64,000 bases of DNA from JAFARZ01 sp035651595. Lineage in GTDB: Bacteria > Actinomycetota > Actinomycetes > Streptosporangiales > Streptosporangiaceae. The stretch is taken from assembly GCA_035651595.1 (NCBI GenBank), contig DASRFJ010000099.1:1-64000 (forward strand), in the 5' to 3' direction. The first letter of the stretch is position 1. Each line of letters begins with the position of its first letter. Below, in pieces: positions 49,063 through 57,952 of this stretch. Below the pieces are notes generated by a model. It ran no database searches. It was not told the DNA's origin and saw only the letters and a program-made list of their open reading frames with translations. A program made the position numbers and the translations under genes.

Positions 49063-50757
49063 TCAGTCCGCGCGCTTGCGCACCAGGGTGAACGTCTCGA
49101 ACTCGGTGTAGTCGGGGGTGGGTGCGCCCTTCTCGCCGGTGGCCGGGTTGACCGGGTCGGCGCCGACCGCGTGATAGTGCGTGACCTTGATCGTGGTCTG
49201 GCTGCCCGGGCCGTTGCCCGGGTCCACGTCGAACACCGCGATGCCGTAGCCGGTCGACGTGTCGCGCTTGGCGGACCAGATCGCGTCCTCGATCGCGTCG
49301 GCGCCAGCGCGCGCGTACACGCCGGCCGTTGACGTCTGCGCGGGCCGGTTGGCGTGCGTGAACACCTTGGCCTGGCGGTTGCCGTCCTTGCTGTCGAGGC
49401 CGTACTCGTCCAGGTTGGCGTTGGTGCCACCGCAGCCGAGGATCAGGTGCACGGTGCCCTGGCTGGTGTCGAACACGCCGTTGTCGACGGTGGTCACCGG
49501 GTGCGGGCGAAGCGTGTTGACCGTGGTGCCGGTGGCCACCTCGGTGCCGACCCCGGCGTCGAGGCCACGGCACGGGAAGGACCGCTCGTAGTCGTGGTCG
49601 TGGCCGTTGAGCACCAGGTCCACCTCGTACTTGTCGAACAACGGCAGCCAGGTGGCGCGGATGCCGAGGTCGGAGCCGTTGCCGGTGGCGGACGAGGACG
49701 CGGCGCACTGATGCATCTGGGCAACGATCCAGTCGATGCCGGAGTCGGCGCGGGCCGCCGCGAGCGTGCGCTCCAGCCATGCGGTCTGCGCGCCGTCGGA
49801 GTAACCCCGGACGTAGAACGAGGTGCCGGGCTCGATCGGCGCGTTCCCGGTCGACGCCGCGGGCGTCAGTGCCGCGGGTCCGGCCACGAGCGGACCCGCG
49901 TCCTGGTAGACGACGTCGTCCGCGTCCAGCGACACGAACAGCACCGAACCCACCCGGAACGAGTACCAGCGCCCGGCGAAGCCCGGCACGTGGTTGTCCG
50001 GCAGCGTGTACCTGGTCAGGTACGAGGTGAAGCCCTGCGGCCCGTTGTAGAACTCGATCTCGTGGTTGCCCGGGCACGGCATCCACGGCCGGAACGCCGC
50101 CGAGGCCTGGTTGTTGTTGCCGAAGTCCCGCCACACCGCGGGCTGGGACGCCGGGTTCAGGTCGGCATAGCAGAGATCACCGTTCAGCAGGTGGAACAGC
50201 GGCTGGAAGGACTCCACCGCGGTGACCGCGTACGCGGACTGGCCGTAGGACAGAACCCAGCTGGTGTTCGGCGTGGCCAGGTCGCCGAAGCTGGTGAACC
50301 GGAACGCGCGGCGCCCCGCGGGCGCGGTGCGGAACGTCGCGCTGAACGGGTCTTCGGCGTTCGCGTCGTTATCCGCCGTCACCACGTACGCATAGGTCGC
50401 GCCGGGCCGCAGCCCGCCGACGGACGCGTGGTACGTCCAGACCGCCTCGCCGTTGATGCCGTCGGTGTAGTGCCGTTCGCGGGCCCGGATGACGCGCCGG
50501 CCGATGCGCACCCGCGGCCGGATCGCTCGGTCCGGGGATGCCCAGGACACGATGACGGTAGTCCCGGGGTCATCGCCCCAGGTGAGGTGGACCTGCTCTG
50601 GAGTGCCGTCGGACGACACCTTGCGGCGCGCGGGGGTGGCGGCCTCCGCGTCCGCGGCATCCGCGGTACCCGCGGCGGCGGCGAGCAGACCCGTGGTGCC
50701 CGCTCCGACCAGGATCTGGCGCCGGGAAACCTGCGAACGGGAGTGGCTGGCTGGCAT
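49063..50757 (-). CDS. secreted purple-acid-phosphatase-like metallophosphoesterase
   Basis: A 564-aa exported protein. A Tat signal is present (SRRQILVGAGTTGLLAAAAG). A fibronectin-III-like N-terminal domain (about residues 50-150; PEQVHLTWGDDPGTTVIVSW) precedes the metallophosphatase core. Metal-binding motifs are seen in order: FGDLA, NGDLCYADL, PGNHE, the VAQMHQ histidine, and GHDHDYERSFP. It probably hydrolyses phosphomonoesters outside the cell under phosphate limitation. ATG 50757 places the twin arginine near the N-terminus. It is divergent from the LacI-type gene. Confidence 0.92.
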   Translation of the reverse strand: MPASHSRSQVSRRQILVGAGTTGLLAAAAGTADAADAEAATPARRKVSSDGTPEQVHLTWGDDPGTTVIVSWASPDRAIRPRVRIGRRVIRARERHYTDGINGEAVWTYHASVGGLRPGATYAYVVTADNDANAEDPFSATFRTAPAGRRAFRFTSFGDLATPNTSWVLSYGQSAYAVTAVESFQPLFHLLNGDLCYADLNPASQPAVWRDFGNNNQASAAFRPWMPCPGNHEIEFYNGPQGFTSYLTRYTLPDNHVPGFAGRWYSFRVGSVLFVSLDADDVVYQDAGPLVAGPAALTPAASTGNAPIEPGTSFYVRGYSDGAQTAWLERTLAAARADSGIDWIVAQMHQCAASSSATGNGSDLGIRATWLPLFDKYEVDLVLNGHDHDYERSFPCRGLDAGVGTEVATGTTVNTLRPHPVTTVDNGVFDTSQGTVHLILGCGGTNANLDEYGLDSKDGNRQAKVFTHANRPAQTSTAGVYARAGADAIEDAIWSAKRDTSTGYGIAVFDVDPGNGPGSQTTIKVTHYHAVGADPVNPATGEKGAPTPDYTEFETFTLVRKRAD

Positions 50758-50895
50758 AACGAGACCGTAACGGTCGCCGGTGAACGCCAAGTGACGAAGC
50801 CGGACGTCACTCCGCGTCTACCGGATGAACGTTGCGAGCACCGCTTGCGGCCCCTCAGAGTGCCTCGCATTCCCGGAACATGTTTCAATGCTGGG

Positions 50896-51927
50896 GTGGA
50901 AACGAGCAGCCCAGCTGACGGCCGTCCGGCACGGGTGACGATCCGGCAGGTCGCCGACCTCGCGGGGGTTTCGATCGCGACCGTCTCGCGGGTGGTGAAC
51001 GACCACGTCGACGTGTCCGCGCAGACCCGCGACGCGGTGCGGCGCGTGCTGCGCGAACACGGCTATCACGGGGCACCGCGCTCGCGAACCCCGGTCACCG
51101 GCCGCGTTGGCATCGCGGTGCCGATGGTGCACCCGCCGTACTTCGCCCAGATACTGGGCGGCGCCGCCGAGGCGCTGTACGAGCAGGACCGGCAGGTGCT
51201 GCTGTGCCCCACCAGCCACTCCCGGACGCGGGAACTGTCCCTGCTCGACCGGCTGGCGGACGGTGAAGCGGACGGCGCGGTGCTGGTACTGCCCGAGGAG
51301 TCCGGCGACGAGCTCGGCGAGCTGGCGGAGCACGGCTTCCCGTTCGTCGTGGTGGACCCGCGGACCGAGGTGCCCGACGGGATTTCCGTGGTGTGCGCGG
51401 CGCACTCCTCGGGTGCGGCGCAGGCGACCGAACACCTGCTCGGGCTGGGCCACCGGCGGATCGGGGTGATCAGCGGACCTGTGGACTGGCTGGCCAGCCA
51501 GGAGCGGATGCGCGGGCACATCGCGGCGCTGGCGGCATGGGGGATGCTGCCGGACTTCTCCTACGTCCGGTACGCCAACTTCCGGCTCGACGGGGGCCGG
51601 GACGCCGCGGTCCAGCTGCTCGACCTGCCGCAGCCGCCGACCGCGATCTTCGCGTTCAGCGACAGCATGGCGATCGGCGCGGTCCAGGCCGCCACCGCGC
51701 GGGGCATTGACGTGCCGGCCGGCCTTTCCGTCGTGGGGTTCGACGACACCGTCGAGGCGGCGATCACGGTGCCGGGACTCACCACCGTGCGCCAGCCGCT
51801 CGCCGAACTCGGCCGGACCGCGGTCAGCCTGCTGCTCCGCCAGCTTGAGAACCGGCGGCTCGAGCCGCTCCGGGTCGAGCTGGAAACCAAGCTAGTGGTC
51901 CGGGACTCTGCCGCCGCGCCGCGGTGA
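50896..51927 (+). CDS. LacI family transcriptional regulator
   Basis: A 343-aa regulator with an N-terminal helix-turn-helix (VTIRQVADLAGVSIATVSRV, hinge helix following) and a sugar-binding core (GRVGIAVPMVHPPYFAQILG, GHRRIGVISGP, GLSVVGFDDTVEA). GTG 50896 is the only start that gives the normal N-terminus. It sits between the xylanase/metallophosphatase genes and the GH6 cellulase gene and is the best local candidate to control the polysaccharide-degrading genes, perhaps in response to an oligosaccharide. Confidence 0.95.
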   Translation: METSSPADGRPARVTIRQVADLAGVSIATVSRVVNDHVDVSAQTRDAVRRVLREHGYHGAPRSRTPVTGRVGIAVPMVHPPYFAQILGGAAEALYEQDRQVLLCPTSHSRTRELSLLDRLADGEADGAVLVLPEESGDELGELAEHGFPFVVVDPRTEVPDGISVVCAAHSSGAAQATEHLLGLGHRRIGVISGPVDWLASQERMRGHIAALAAWGMLPDFSYVRYANFRLDGGRDAAVQLLDLPQPPTAIFAFSDSMAIGAVQAATARGIDVPAGLSVVGFDDTVEAAITVPGLTTVRQPLAELGRTAVSLLLRQLENRRLEPLRVELETKLVVRDSAAAPR

Positions 51928-51985
51928 CCGCGCATGACCGGACATGGCCGGACATGATCGGGCATTGACCCGCGTCGGCGTTGCT

Positions 51986-52016
51986 GTTACGTTCCTTCCG
52001 GAAATGTTCCGGTAAC
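51986..52016. promoter_or_regulatory. inverted-repeat cluster upstream of the cellulase gene
   Basis: GTTAC (51986-51990) and GTAAC (52012-52016) flank gttccttccggaaatgttcc, which itself contains the perfect palindrome TTCCGGAA. The nested symmetry 15 bp before the cellulase start suggests an operator, possibly for the neighbouring LacI protein. It differs from the xylanase CGAAA..TTTCG sites. Confidence 0.4.
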
Positions 52017-52030
52017 TTCCGGGAGTGGCC

Positions 52031-53386
52031 ATGCCGTTCGCTCTTTCCCGTCGTATCTCCATATCCCTGCTGTCCGCGCTGTTGCTCGGGTCGCTGGCCG
52101 TCACGGCCGACGTCGCCGCCAACGCATCCACCGTTTCCGGCCCCGCCGTCGGCTCAGCCCAGCGGACGCTCGCCCCCGGTACCCGGTTCTTCGTTCCGCC
52201 GCCCTCGCAAGGCGCGCCGCAGCAGATCGTGAACCTCGCGAAGAGCGGCGACGTCAAGGACGCCGCGCTGATCACGGCGATGGAAGCGATACCCCGCGCC
52301 GTCTGGTTCACCAGCGGCACGCCAGCTCAGGTGCGGCTGCAGGTCAGCCAGACGATGTTCGACGCGTCGCTCCAGCGCGCGGTGCCGGTGCTCGTCGCCT
52401 ACGACATTCCCGGCCGGGACTGCGCGCAGTTCTCCGCCGGCGGGGCGCTCAGCCAGGCGGACTACGAGGCGTGGATCAACGGGTTCGCCCAGGGCATCAA
52501 GAGCGCGAAGGCCATCGTCATCCTGGAACCGGACGCGCTCGGCAACCTGCCCTCCAACTGCGGACTCTCGTCCACGGTGTACCCGTTCACCGACAGCGAG
52601 CGATTCGCCGAGCTGCAGTACGCGGTCGCCGCGCTGGAGCAGGACCCGGGCGTCAGCCTTTACCTCGACGGCACGCACAGCGCGTGGCAGTCGGTCGGAA
52701 CCATCACGCAGCGACTGCTCGAAGCGAACGTACAGGACACGCAAGGCGTCTTCCTGGACGTATCCAACTACCAGCCCACCCCGGAACTGCTGGACTACGG
52801 CACCTGGATCTCCGACTGCATCGCGATGGTCACCGATTCGGCCAATCCCGATTTCAACAACCCCGGTGCCTGCGCGAGTCAGTACTTCCCGGCCACTCAG
52901 AGCGACTTCAGCACCTGGGACCTCACCACCCAGTGGTATGCGCAGAACATGGGCAACGCGGTGGCGAGCACGCATTTCGTGGTCGATACCAGCCGCAACG
53001 GTGATGGCCCGAACAACATGAGCACCTACGCCGCCGCACCGTTCGATCAGCCGTCCAGCGTGATCGGCACGCTGGCCAGCGGGAACTGGTGCAACCCGCC
53101 GTCGTCCGGACTGGGCCTGCGGCCCACCGCGAACACCGGCGTGCCGTTGCTCGACGCGTACCTGTGGGTCAAGACTCCGGGGCAGTCCGACGGCCAGTGC
53201 GATGCGGTCGGCGGCGTTCGGGCCTGGGACTACAACGTCTACACCCAGCCAGGATGGCCGACGACGGCATCCGCCCAGGCAGTGTTCGACCCGCTATGGG
53301 GAATGGACGACCCGGCGGCCGGCGCCTGGTTCTCGCAGCAGGCGCTCCAGCTCGCGCAGCTCGCCAGCCCGGGCCTGCTGCACTAA
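52031..53386 (+). CDS. glycoside hydrolase family 6 protein (cellulase)
   Basis: A 451-aa secreted enzyme: signal peptide (RRISISLLSALLLGSLAVTA, cleavage near residue 34), then a GH6 barrel. Family signatures are VLVAYDIPGRDCAQFSAGG, ILEPDALGNLP with the catalytic acid Asp, LYLDGTHSAW, and FVVDTSRNGDGPN. ATG 52031 has GGGAG upstream; a GTG at 52025 is the alternative. There is no carbohydrate-binding module. GH6 enzymes are inverting endoglucanases or cellobiohydrolases; loop coverage needed to decide cannot be judged here. Confidence 0.95.
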   Translation: MPFALSRRISISLLSALLLGSLAVTADVAANASTVSGPAVGSAQRTLAPGTRFFVPPPSQGAPQQIVNLAKSGDVKDAALITAMEAIPRAVWFTSGTPAQVRLQVSQTMFDASLQRAVPVLVAYDIPGRDCAQFSAGGALSQADYEAWINGFAQGIKSAKAIVILEPDALGNLPSNCGLSSTVYPFTDSERFAELQYAVAALEQDPGVSLYLDGTHSAWQSVGTITQRLLEANVQDTQGVFLDVSNYQPTPELLDYGTWISDCIAMVTDSANPDFNNPGACASQYFPATQSDFSTWDLTTQWYAQNMGNAVASTHFVVDTSRNGDGPNNMSTYAAAPFDQPSSVIGTLASGNWCNPPSSGLGLRPTANTGVPLLDAYLWVKTPGQSDGQCDAVGGVRAWDYNVYTQPGWPTTASAQAVFDPLWGMDDPAAGAWFSQQALQLAQLASPGLLH

Positions 53387-53430
53387 CGGCAAAGCCGGCA
53401 AGGCCGCACGGAAGACGTGGCCGTCCGGTG

Positions 53431-54489
53431 ATGTTGGGACGGTGTGTGAGTGACCTTCCCCTCGATCATCCGGACGGCCTGGCCGGAGTACCGCTGTCCG
53501 TCCTGGACCTGGCTCCCGTCCCAGCCGGCGGCACGCCCGCGGCCGCGCTGCGCGCCACCATCGACCTGGCCCAGCACGTGGAACGGCTTGGCTATAAACG
53601 TTTCTGGGTCGCCGAGCATCACAACATGCCCGGCGTGGCGAGTTCGGCGCCGCCGGTCCTGATCGGGCAGATCGCGGCCGTGACGTCGCTGATCCGGGTG
53701 GGATCCGGCGGCGTGATGCTGCCCAATCATCCTTCGCTCGTGGTCGCGGAGCAGTTCGGCATGCTTGAAGCGCTCCATCCGGGACGGATCGACCTCGGCA
53801 TCGGCCGGGCGCCCGGCACCGATCCAGCGACGGCCGCGGCGCTCGGCCACCGCGGCCCGGACGACTTCCCGCAGCAGCTCACCGACCTGATCGGTTTCCT
53901 CACCGGCGACTGGCCGGACGGACATCGGTTCGCGACGGTCCGGGCGGTGCCCGGCCAGGGCAGCGCCCCGGGCATGTGGCTGCTCGGCTCCAGCGGGTAC
54001 AGCGCGCGGGTAGCCGGGCTGCTCGGGCTGCCGTTCGCGTTCGCCCACCACTTCATGCCGCAGAACACGCTGCCCGCGCTGGCGGTGTACCGGGAGAGCT
54101 TCCGCCCGTCGGCGACACTGGACCGGCCGTACGCGATGGTCGCGGTGGGTGTGATCTGCGCGGATACCGACGAGCGGGCGCAGTGGCTGGCCGGGCCGTC
54201 CGGCTTGTCGTTCCTGCGGCTGCGGTCCGGCCGTCCGGGAACGCTGCCGTCCCCGGAGGAGGCCGCGGCGTATCCCTACTCCGAGCTCGACCGGGCGATG
54301 ATCGCCGAACGCCGGGCAGCGCAGCTGGTCGGAAGCCCCGCGACGGTTCGTGCGGGCATGGCGGAACTGCTGGAGCGGACCGGGGCGGACGAACTGATGC
54401 TCACGACGATGGTCTTCGACCCTGCCGACCGGCTCCGCTCCTTCGAGCTGGTGGCGGACACCGTCATGCGTCTTGACCGATGCCGTTGA
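53431..54489 (+). CDS. LLM-class flavin-dependent oxidoreductase (MsnO8-like)
   Basis: A 352-aa luciferase-like enzyme. The opening PLSVLDLAPVPAGGTPAAAL, WVAEHHNMPGVASSAPPVLI, and VMLPNHPSLVVAEQFGMLEA, followed by GRIDLGIGRAPGTD, are characteristic of the MsnO8 group of FMN-dependent monooxygenases. Start ATG 53431 or GTG 53446; the latter has GGGAC 7 bases upstream. It follows the cellulase gene after 44 bp but has no evident functional link. It converges with the nucleotidyltransferase gene. Confidence 0.9.
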   Translation: MLGRCVSDLPLDHPDGLAGVPLSVLDLAPVPAGGTPAAALRATIDLAQHVERLGYKRFWVAEHHNMPGVASSAPPVLIGQIAAVTSLIRVGSGGVMLPNHPSLVVAEQFGMLEALHPGRIDLGIGRAPGTDPATAAALGHRGPDDFPQQLTDLIGFLTGDWPDGHRFATVRAVPGQGSAPGMWLLGSSGYSARVAGLLGLPFAFAHHFMPQNTLPALAVYRESFRPSATLDRPYAMVAVGVICADTDERAQWLAGPSGLSFLRLRSGRPGTLPSPEEAAAYPYSELDRAMIAERRAAQLVGSPATVRAGMAELLERTGADELMLTTMVFDPADRLRSFELVADTVMRLDRCR

Positions 54490-54536
54490 GCCTCCTGCCA
54501 GGTGGTGGGATTCGAGTACGCGGCCGACGGGTTGCG

Positions 54537-55325
54537 TCAGTGGTCGGGCCATAGCCCGATCAAGGTAGCGAAGCGCCGCACTATCGTCGCGGCGATTCCG
54601 TCGTCCGAGAGCGCGTCGCGGACCTGACTGGGCACGGGTTGCTGCTCTCGCTCGGCCCAGGAGTGCAGCTGAGTTAGGCAGACTGCCAGGCCGGGCTCGA
54701 TCTGCCCCCAGCGACGGGCGGCGTATGCGCGGCTGGTCGTCCAGGTGTGGTCATTGACGCTGACCAGACCGGCCACCGCCAGCAGGGTCTTGCGGGCGAT
54801 CCGGATGCCGAGATCGGTCGCGGATGGGCAGGCGTTCAGCTCCTGTCGCCAGCGCCCGAGGAACCGGGCGATGTCGCCGTTGAAGCCCCGCGCGGCGCGG
54901 GCGTCGGCGGGAAATGCGGGCAGCCCTGCGGATTGATCCGGACCGGCGAGGTGGACGCAGTAGTGGCGGAGAAAGACCCGGAACCCGTATACCTCATCGT
55001 GGTCGCCTGCCAGGTCCGCGGTGGTGGCGGTGGCGATCTCCACGCCCCGGCACCGGTCGGCATACCGTGCCGAGAGGCGGTGCCCGAGGTCCGGCGCGTC
55101 CGGCAGCCCGATCGACAGCAGGTCGACGTCGGATGCGCCGGGACGTGCGGTGCCGTTGGCGACCGAGCCGTAGACATGCAGCGAGGCCCCGTCCGGGATT
55201 CCCGGTTGGCTGAGGAAGGCGATCGCGTCGGTCAGGATGGGCTCGAAAATCGCAGGCACCCGGTCGCGGCGCGCACCGGTCCGGATCGTCCCGTCAGCCG
55301 CCATGCCCTCGTCGGGATCGCTCAT
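54537..55325 (-). CDS. nucleotidyltransferase-domain protein
   Basis: A 262-aa protein with a pol-beta-type nucleotidyltransferase motif: VYGSVANGTARPGASDVDLL (G-S then D-x-D). The rest is helical (DLGIRIARKTLLAVAGLV, SRAYAARRWGQIEPGL), as in aminoglycoside nucleotidyltransferase-like proteins. ATG 55325 follows GGGG. It may modify a small molecule or act as an antitoxin-like transferase; no partner (such as HEPN) gene is adjacent. Substrate unknown. Confidence 0.82.
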   Translation of the reverse strand: MSDPDEGMAADGTIRTGARRDRVPAIFEPILTDAIAFLSQPGIPDGASLHVYGSVANGTARPGASDVDLLSIGLPDAPDLGHRLSARYADRCRGVEIATATTADLAGDHDEVYGFRVFLRHYCVHLAGPDQSAGLPAFPADARAARGFNGDIARFLGRWRQELNACPSATDLGIRIARKTLLAVAGLVSVNDHTWTTSRAYAARRWGQIEPGLAVCLTQLHSWAEREQQPVPSQVRDALSDDGIAATIVRRFATLIGLWPDH

Positions 55326-55489
55326 ACCCCGGCAGTGTAGAGTGCCCGCTACTCTCGCTCCGTGGCCATCTGTCGCCCGCGCCACCTGTCGGTGATCACA
55401 CGGCACACATGATCAGGGATGGGCGTCACCGGCCCGCGGCGTAGATCCGCCGGACCACATCCTCTATGTCGGGTTCCTCCACAGTGAGG

Positions 55490-55800
55490 ACTCTGTTGGC
55501 GAATGCGCACGCATGGCCCGTGCCGGCCGCTGGGCCTGGCCGCCGGGCCTGGCCGCCGGGTCTGGCCGGGTGCGCGCAGCCTGTGCCTGGAGTGCAGCGT
55601 GCGGCTACCGGTACAGGAGCGCACCCGCAGTCCCGTCAGCAACGTGGAAGATTTCCCCATCGTGGAAGACCAGCCCTGGTGAACAGGGGTCCCGCTACCA
55701 CAAAGGGGAAAACCACCACGCTATCGAGGCCCATCAAGCCAGCCGCCGGCCCACCGGGCAGCCAGCGACCCGGGCAAACCCCTGAATAAGCCAACGGGGT
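55490..55800. mobile_element. MITE-like element, copy 3 (311 bp)
   Basis: Terminal inverted repeats: left actctgttggc (55490-55500), right gccaacggggt (55790-55800; accccgttggc on the other strand), differing at two positions. The direct repeat cagtgagg flanks it (55482-55489 and 55801-55808). Internally it shares with copy 1 the blocks gttggcgaat, cctggagtgcag, aggagcgcacc, cagtcccgtc, the hairpin, and cagcgacccgggcaa ahead of the right end. No ORF is evident. Confidence 0.85.
55641..55722. other. conserved hairpin of MITE copy 3
   Basis: The outer stem pairs the arm 55641-55665 (aacgtgg, tttcccc, gtgg) with 55698-55722 (ccac, ggggaaa, ccacgct). The inner hairpin pairs ccctg (55674-55678) with caggg (55684-55688). 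Compared with copy 2 (ccctcg/cgaggg) both strands of the inner stem have changed together. Confidence 0.7.
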
Positions 55801-55932
55801 CAGTGAGGTCCAGTACTTCCGCCTTGTCGGAGACGGCCGCCAGCACCTTGGCCGCCGTGATCCGTTCGGCGTCGAACGCGAGCCGCTGCCGGAGCCCGCC
55901 CCTTATCCCCGAACGAATTTACGCAGGGCGCC

Positions 55933-57300
55933 TCAGATCCGCTGCCAGGCCTCGGTGAGGACCGAACGCAGTACCTGCTCGATGAAGTCGAAGTGCTCCT
56001 GACCGCAGATCAGCGGCGGCGACAGCTGGATGACCGGGTCGCCGCGGTCGTCGGCGCGGCACACCAGCCCGGCATCGAACAGCGCCTGCGACAGGAACCC
56101 GCGCAGCAGCCGCTCCGACTCCTCGTCGCTGAACGTCTCCCGCGTGGCCTTGTCCTTGACCATCTCGATGCCGTAGAAGTACCCGTCACCGCGCACGTCG
56201 CCGACGATCGGCAGGTCGTACAGCTTCTCCAGCGTGGCGCGGAATCCCGCCTCGTTGCGCCGCACGTTGCCGAGCAGGTCTTCCTTCTCGAAGATGTCCA
56301 GGTTGGCCAGCGCCATCGCGGTGGACACCGGATGCCCGGCGAACGTGATGCCGTGCAGAAACGTCGCGGTCCCGGCGCTGAACGGCTCCATCAGGCGGTC
56401 GGACACGAGCATGCCGCCGAGCGGCGCGTACCCCGAGGTGACACCCTTGGCGAACGTGATGATGTCCGGCTGGTAGCCGTACCGCTCGGACCCGAAGTAG
56501 TGGCCGAGCCGGCCAAACGCGCAGATCACCTCGTCGGAGACCAGCAGCACACCGTACGTGTCGCAAATCTCCCTGACCCGCGAGAAGTAGCCGGGCGGCG
56601 GCGGGAAGCAGCCGCCGGAGTTCTGCAATGGCTCGACGTAGACGGCGGCGACCGACTCCGGGCCCTCGCGCAGGATGGCTCGCTCGATCTCGTCCGCCGC
56701 CCACTGCCCGAACGCCTCCCGGTCGTCGGCCACGAACGACGGTGCCCGGTAGAAGTTGGTGTTGGGCACCCGGACGCCGCCGGCGGGCAGCGGCTCGAAC
56801 GGGTACTTGATGTCGGCGAGGCCGGTGATCGCCAGCGCGCCCATCGACGTGCCGTGGTACGCGATGTCCCGGGACAGCACCTTGTACCGGGACGGCTCAC
56901 CGGTGATCTTGAAGTACTGCTTGGCCAGTTTCCACGCGGACTCGACGGCCTCGGAACCGGAGGTGGTGAAGAACACGCGGTTCAGGTCGCCGGGTGCCAA
57001 CTCGGCCAGCCGTGCCGCGAGTTCGATGGCCTTGGGGTGCGCGTATGACCAGAGCGGGAAGTAGGCCAGCTCGGACGCCTGCCGGGCGCCGGCCTCGGCG
57101 ATCTCGGTGCGTCCGTGCCCGACCTGGCTGACGAACAGCCCGGACAGGCCGTCCAGGTACTGCTTGCCGTGCTGGTCGTACACGTATGGCCCGGAGCCGC
57201 GCACGATCACCGGTACTTCGGCGTCCGCGTACGAGGACATCCGCGTGAAGTGCAGCCAGAGGTTTCGCTTCGCGTCTTCCTGCGTCTGCTCGATCGTCAT
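55933..57300 (-). CDS. class III aminotransferase, putrescine/omega-amino type
   Basis: A 455-aa PLP enzyme. The cofactor site is IITFAKGVTSGYAPLGG with the Schiff-base lysine at about K285; the DEVICAFGRLG segment supplies the PLP-pyridine Asp, and FTTSGSEAVESAWKLA the phosphate-binding turn. Close relatives are putrescine-pyruvate (SpuC) or beta-alanine-pyruvate transaminases. ATG 57300 overlaps the TGA of the upstream Lrp-type gene (ATGA) and has GGGGA in front. With the divergent aldehyde dehydrogenase it would convert putrescine to gamma-aminobutyrate, but the substrate is inferred. Confidence 0.92.
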   Translation of the reverse strand: MTIEQTQEDAKRNLWLHFTRMSSYADAEVPVIVRGSGPYVYDQHGKQYLDGLSGLFVSQVGHGRTEIAEAGARQASELAYFPLWSYAHPKAIELAARLAELAPGDLNRVFFTTSGSEAVESAWKLAKQYFKITGEPSRYKVLSRDIAYHGTSMGALAITGLADIKYPFEPLPAGGVRVPNTNFYRAPSFVADDREAFGQWAADEIERAILREGPESVAAVYVEPLQNSGGCFPPPPGYFSRVREICDTYGVLLVSDEVICAFGRLGHYFGSERYGYQPDIITFAKGVTSGYAPLGGMLVSDRLMEPFSAGTATFLHGITFAGHPVSTAMALANLDIFEKEDLLGNVRRNEAGFRATLEKLYDLPIVGDVRGDGYFYGIEMVKDKATRETFSDEESERLLRGFLSQALFDAGLVCRADDRGDPVIQLSPPLICGQEHFDFIEQVLRSVLTEAWQRI

Positions 57301-57815
57301 CTGGTTCCCCATGAGTAGGTTTGTTTCTTGAGCTTGAGATAGACAAACGTCTCTGTGCTGGTCACCGACGGGGCGGCGCGCACCTGGCCGAGGATCTCCA
57401 GCAGGTGGTCGTCGTCTTCGCATACCACCTCGACCAGCAGGTCAAACGAGCCCGCCGTGATCACGACATAGTCGATCTCGTCCATGTCCGCGAGGTGGCT
57501 GGCCAGCTTCTCCAGGTCGCCGTCGCACTTGATCGCGATCAGTGCCTGCCGCCGGAAGCCCAGCGTGAGCGGGTCGGTGACCGCGACGATCTGCATGACG
57601 CCGGTGTCCTGCAACCGCTGCACCCGCTGCCGGACCGCGGCCTCGGACAGCCCGACGGCCTTGCCGATCGAGGCGTACGAACGCCGGCCGTCCTCCTGAA
57701 GCTGCTCGATGATCTGCTTGGAGATATCGTCGGGCGTAACGCTTGACAGGCGGGGGGGTCTGGGGGGGACGTCCCCCCCAGTGCCAGGGGGGCGCGTCCG
57801 CGGGTTATGGGCCAT
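57297..57815 (-). CDS. Lrp/AsnC family transcriptional regulator
   Basis: A 172-aa protein with an N-terminal helix-turn-helix (DISKQIIEQLQEDGRRSYAS, VGLSEAAVRQRVQRLQDTG) and a RAM ligand-binding domain (VMQIVAVTDPLTLGFRRQAL, ITAGSFDLLVEVVCEDDDHL). The 25-residue proline-rich N-terminal extension is unusual for the family. ATG 57815 follows GGAGG. It is translationally coupled to the aminotransferase and is the likely local regulator of both divergent transcripts. Confidence 0.95.
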   Translation of the reverse strand: MAHNPRTRPPGTGGDVPPRPPRLSSVTPDDISKQIIEQLQEDGRRSYASIGKAVGLSEAAVRQRVQRLQDTGVMQIVAVTDPLTLGFRRQALIAIKCDGDLEKLASHLADMDEIDYVVITAGSFDLLVEVVCEDDDHLLEILGQVRAAPSVTSTETFVYLKLKKQTYSWGTR

Positions 57816-57862
57816 AACGTGTCGCCTCCTTCCGCTGTCAGTCTGTCACGCCCGAACTACAT

Positions 57863-57879
57863 TCAACTGATTTCGTTGA
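57863..57879. promoter_or_regulatory. Lrp-type operator candidate
   Basis: TCAAC and GTTGA are inverted around a 7-base AT-rich centre. A second CAACTGA (57895-57901) repeats the left arm. This is the most AT-rich stretch of the 137-bp divergent promoter between the Lrp-type and aldehyde dehydrogenase genes, as expected for Lrp sites. Confidence 0.45.
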
Positions 57880-57952
57880 TATATGTAAAGATAGCAACTG
57901 AATCCCTTGTGGAGATAGGCCCAGCTCTGCGAAGCTCGTCGCAGAGGATCAC

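Larger units (their letters stand above)
55326..55932. other. 607-bp intergenic region with MITE copy 3
   Basis: The element at 55490-55800 and its 8-bp target duplication occupy the middle. The left flank (55326-55481) and right flank (55809-55932) show no gene and no strong hairpin. No palindrome of the dispersed family is present here, so this copy used a different target. Confidence 0.75.
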
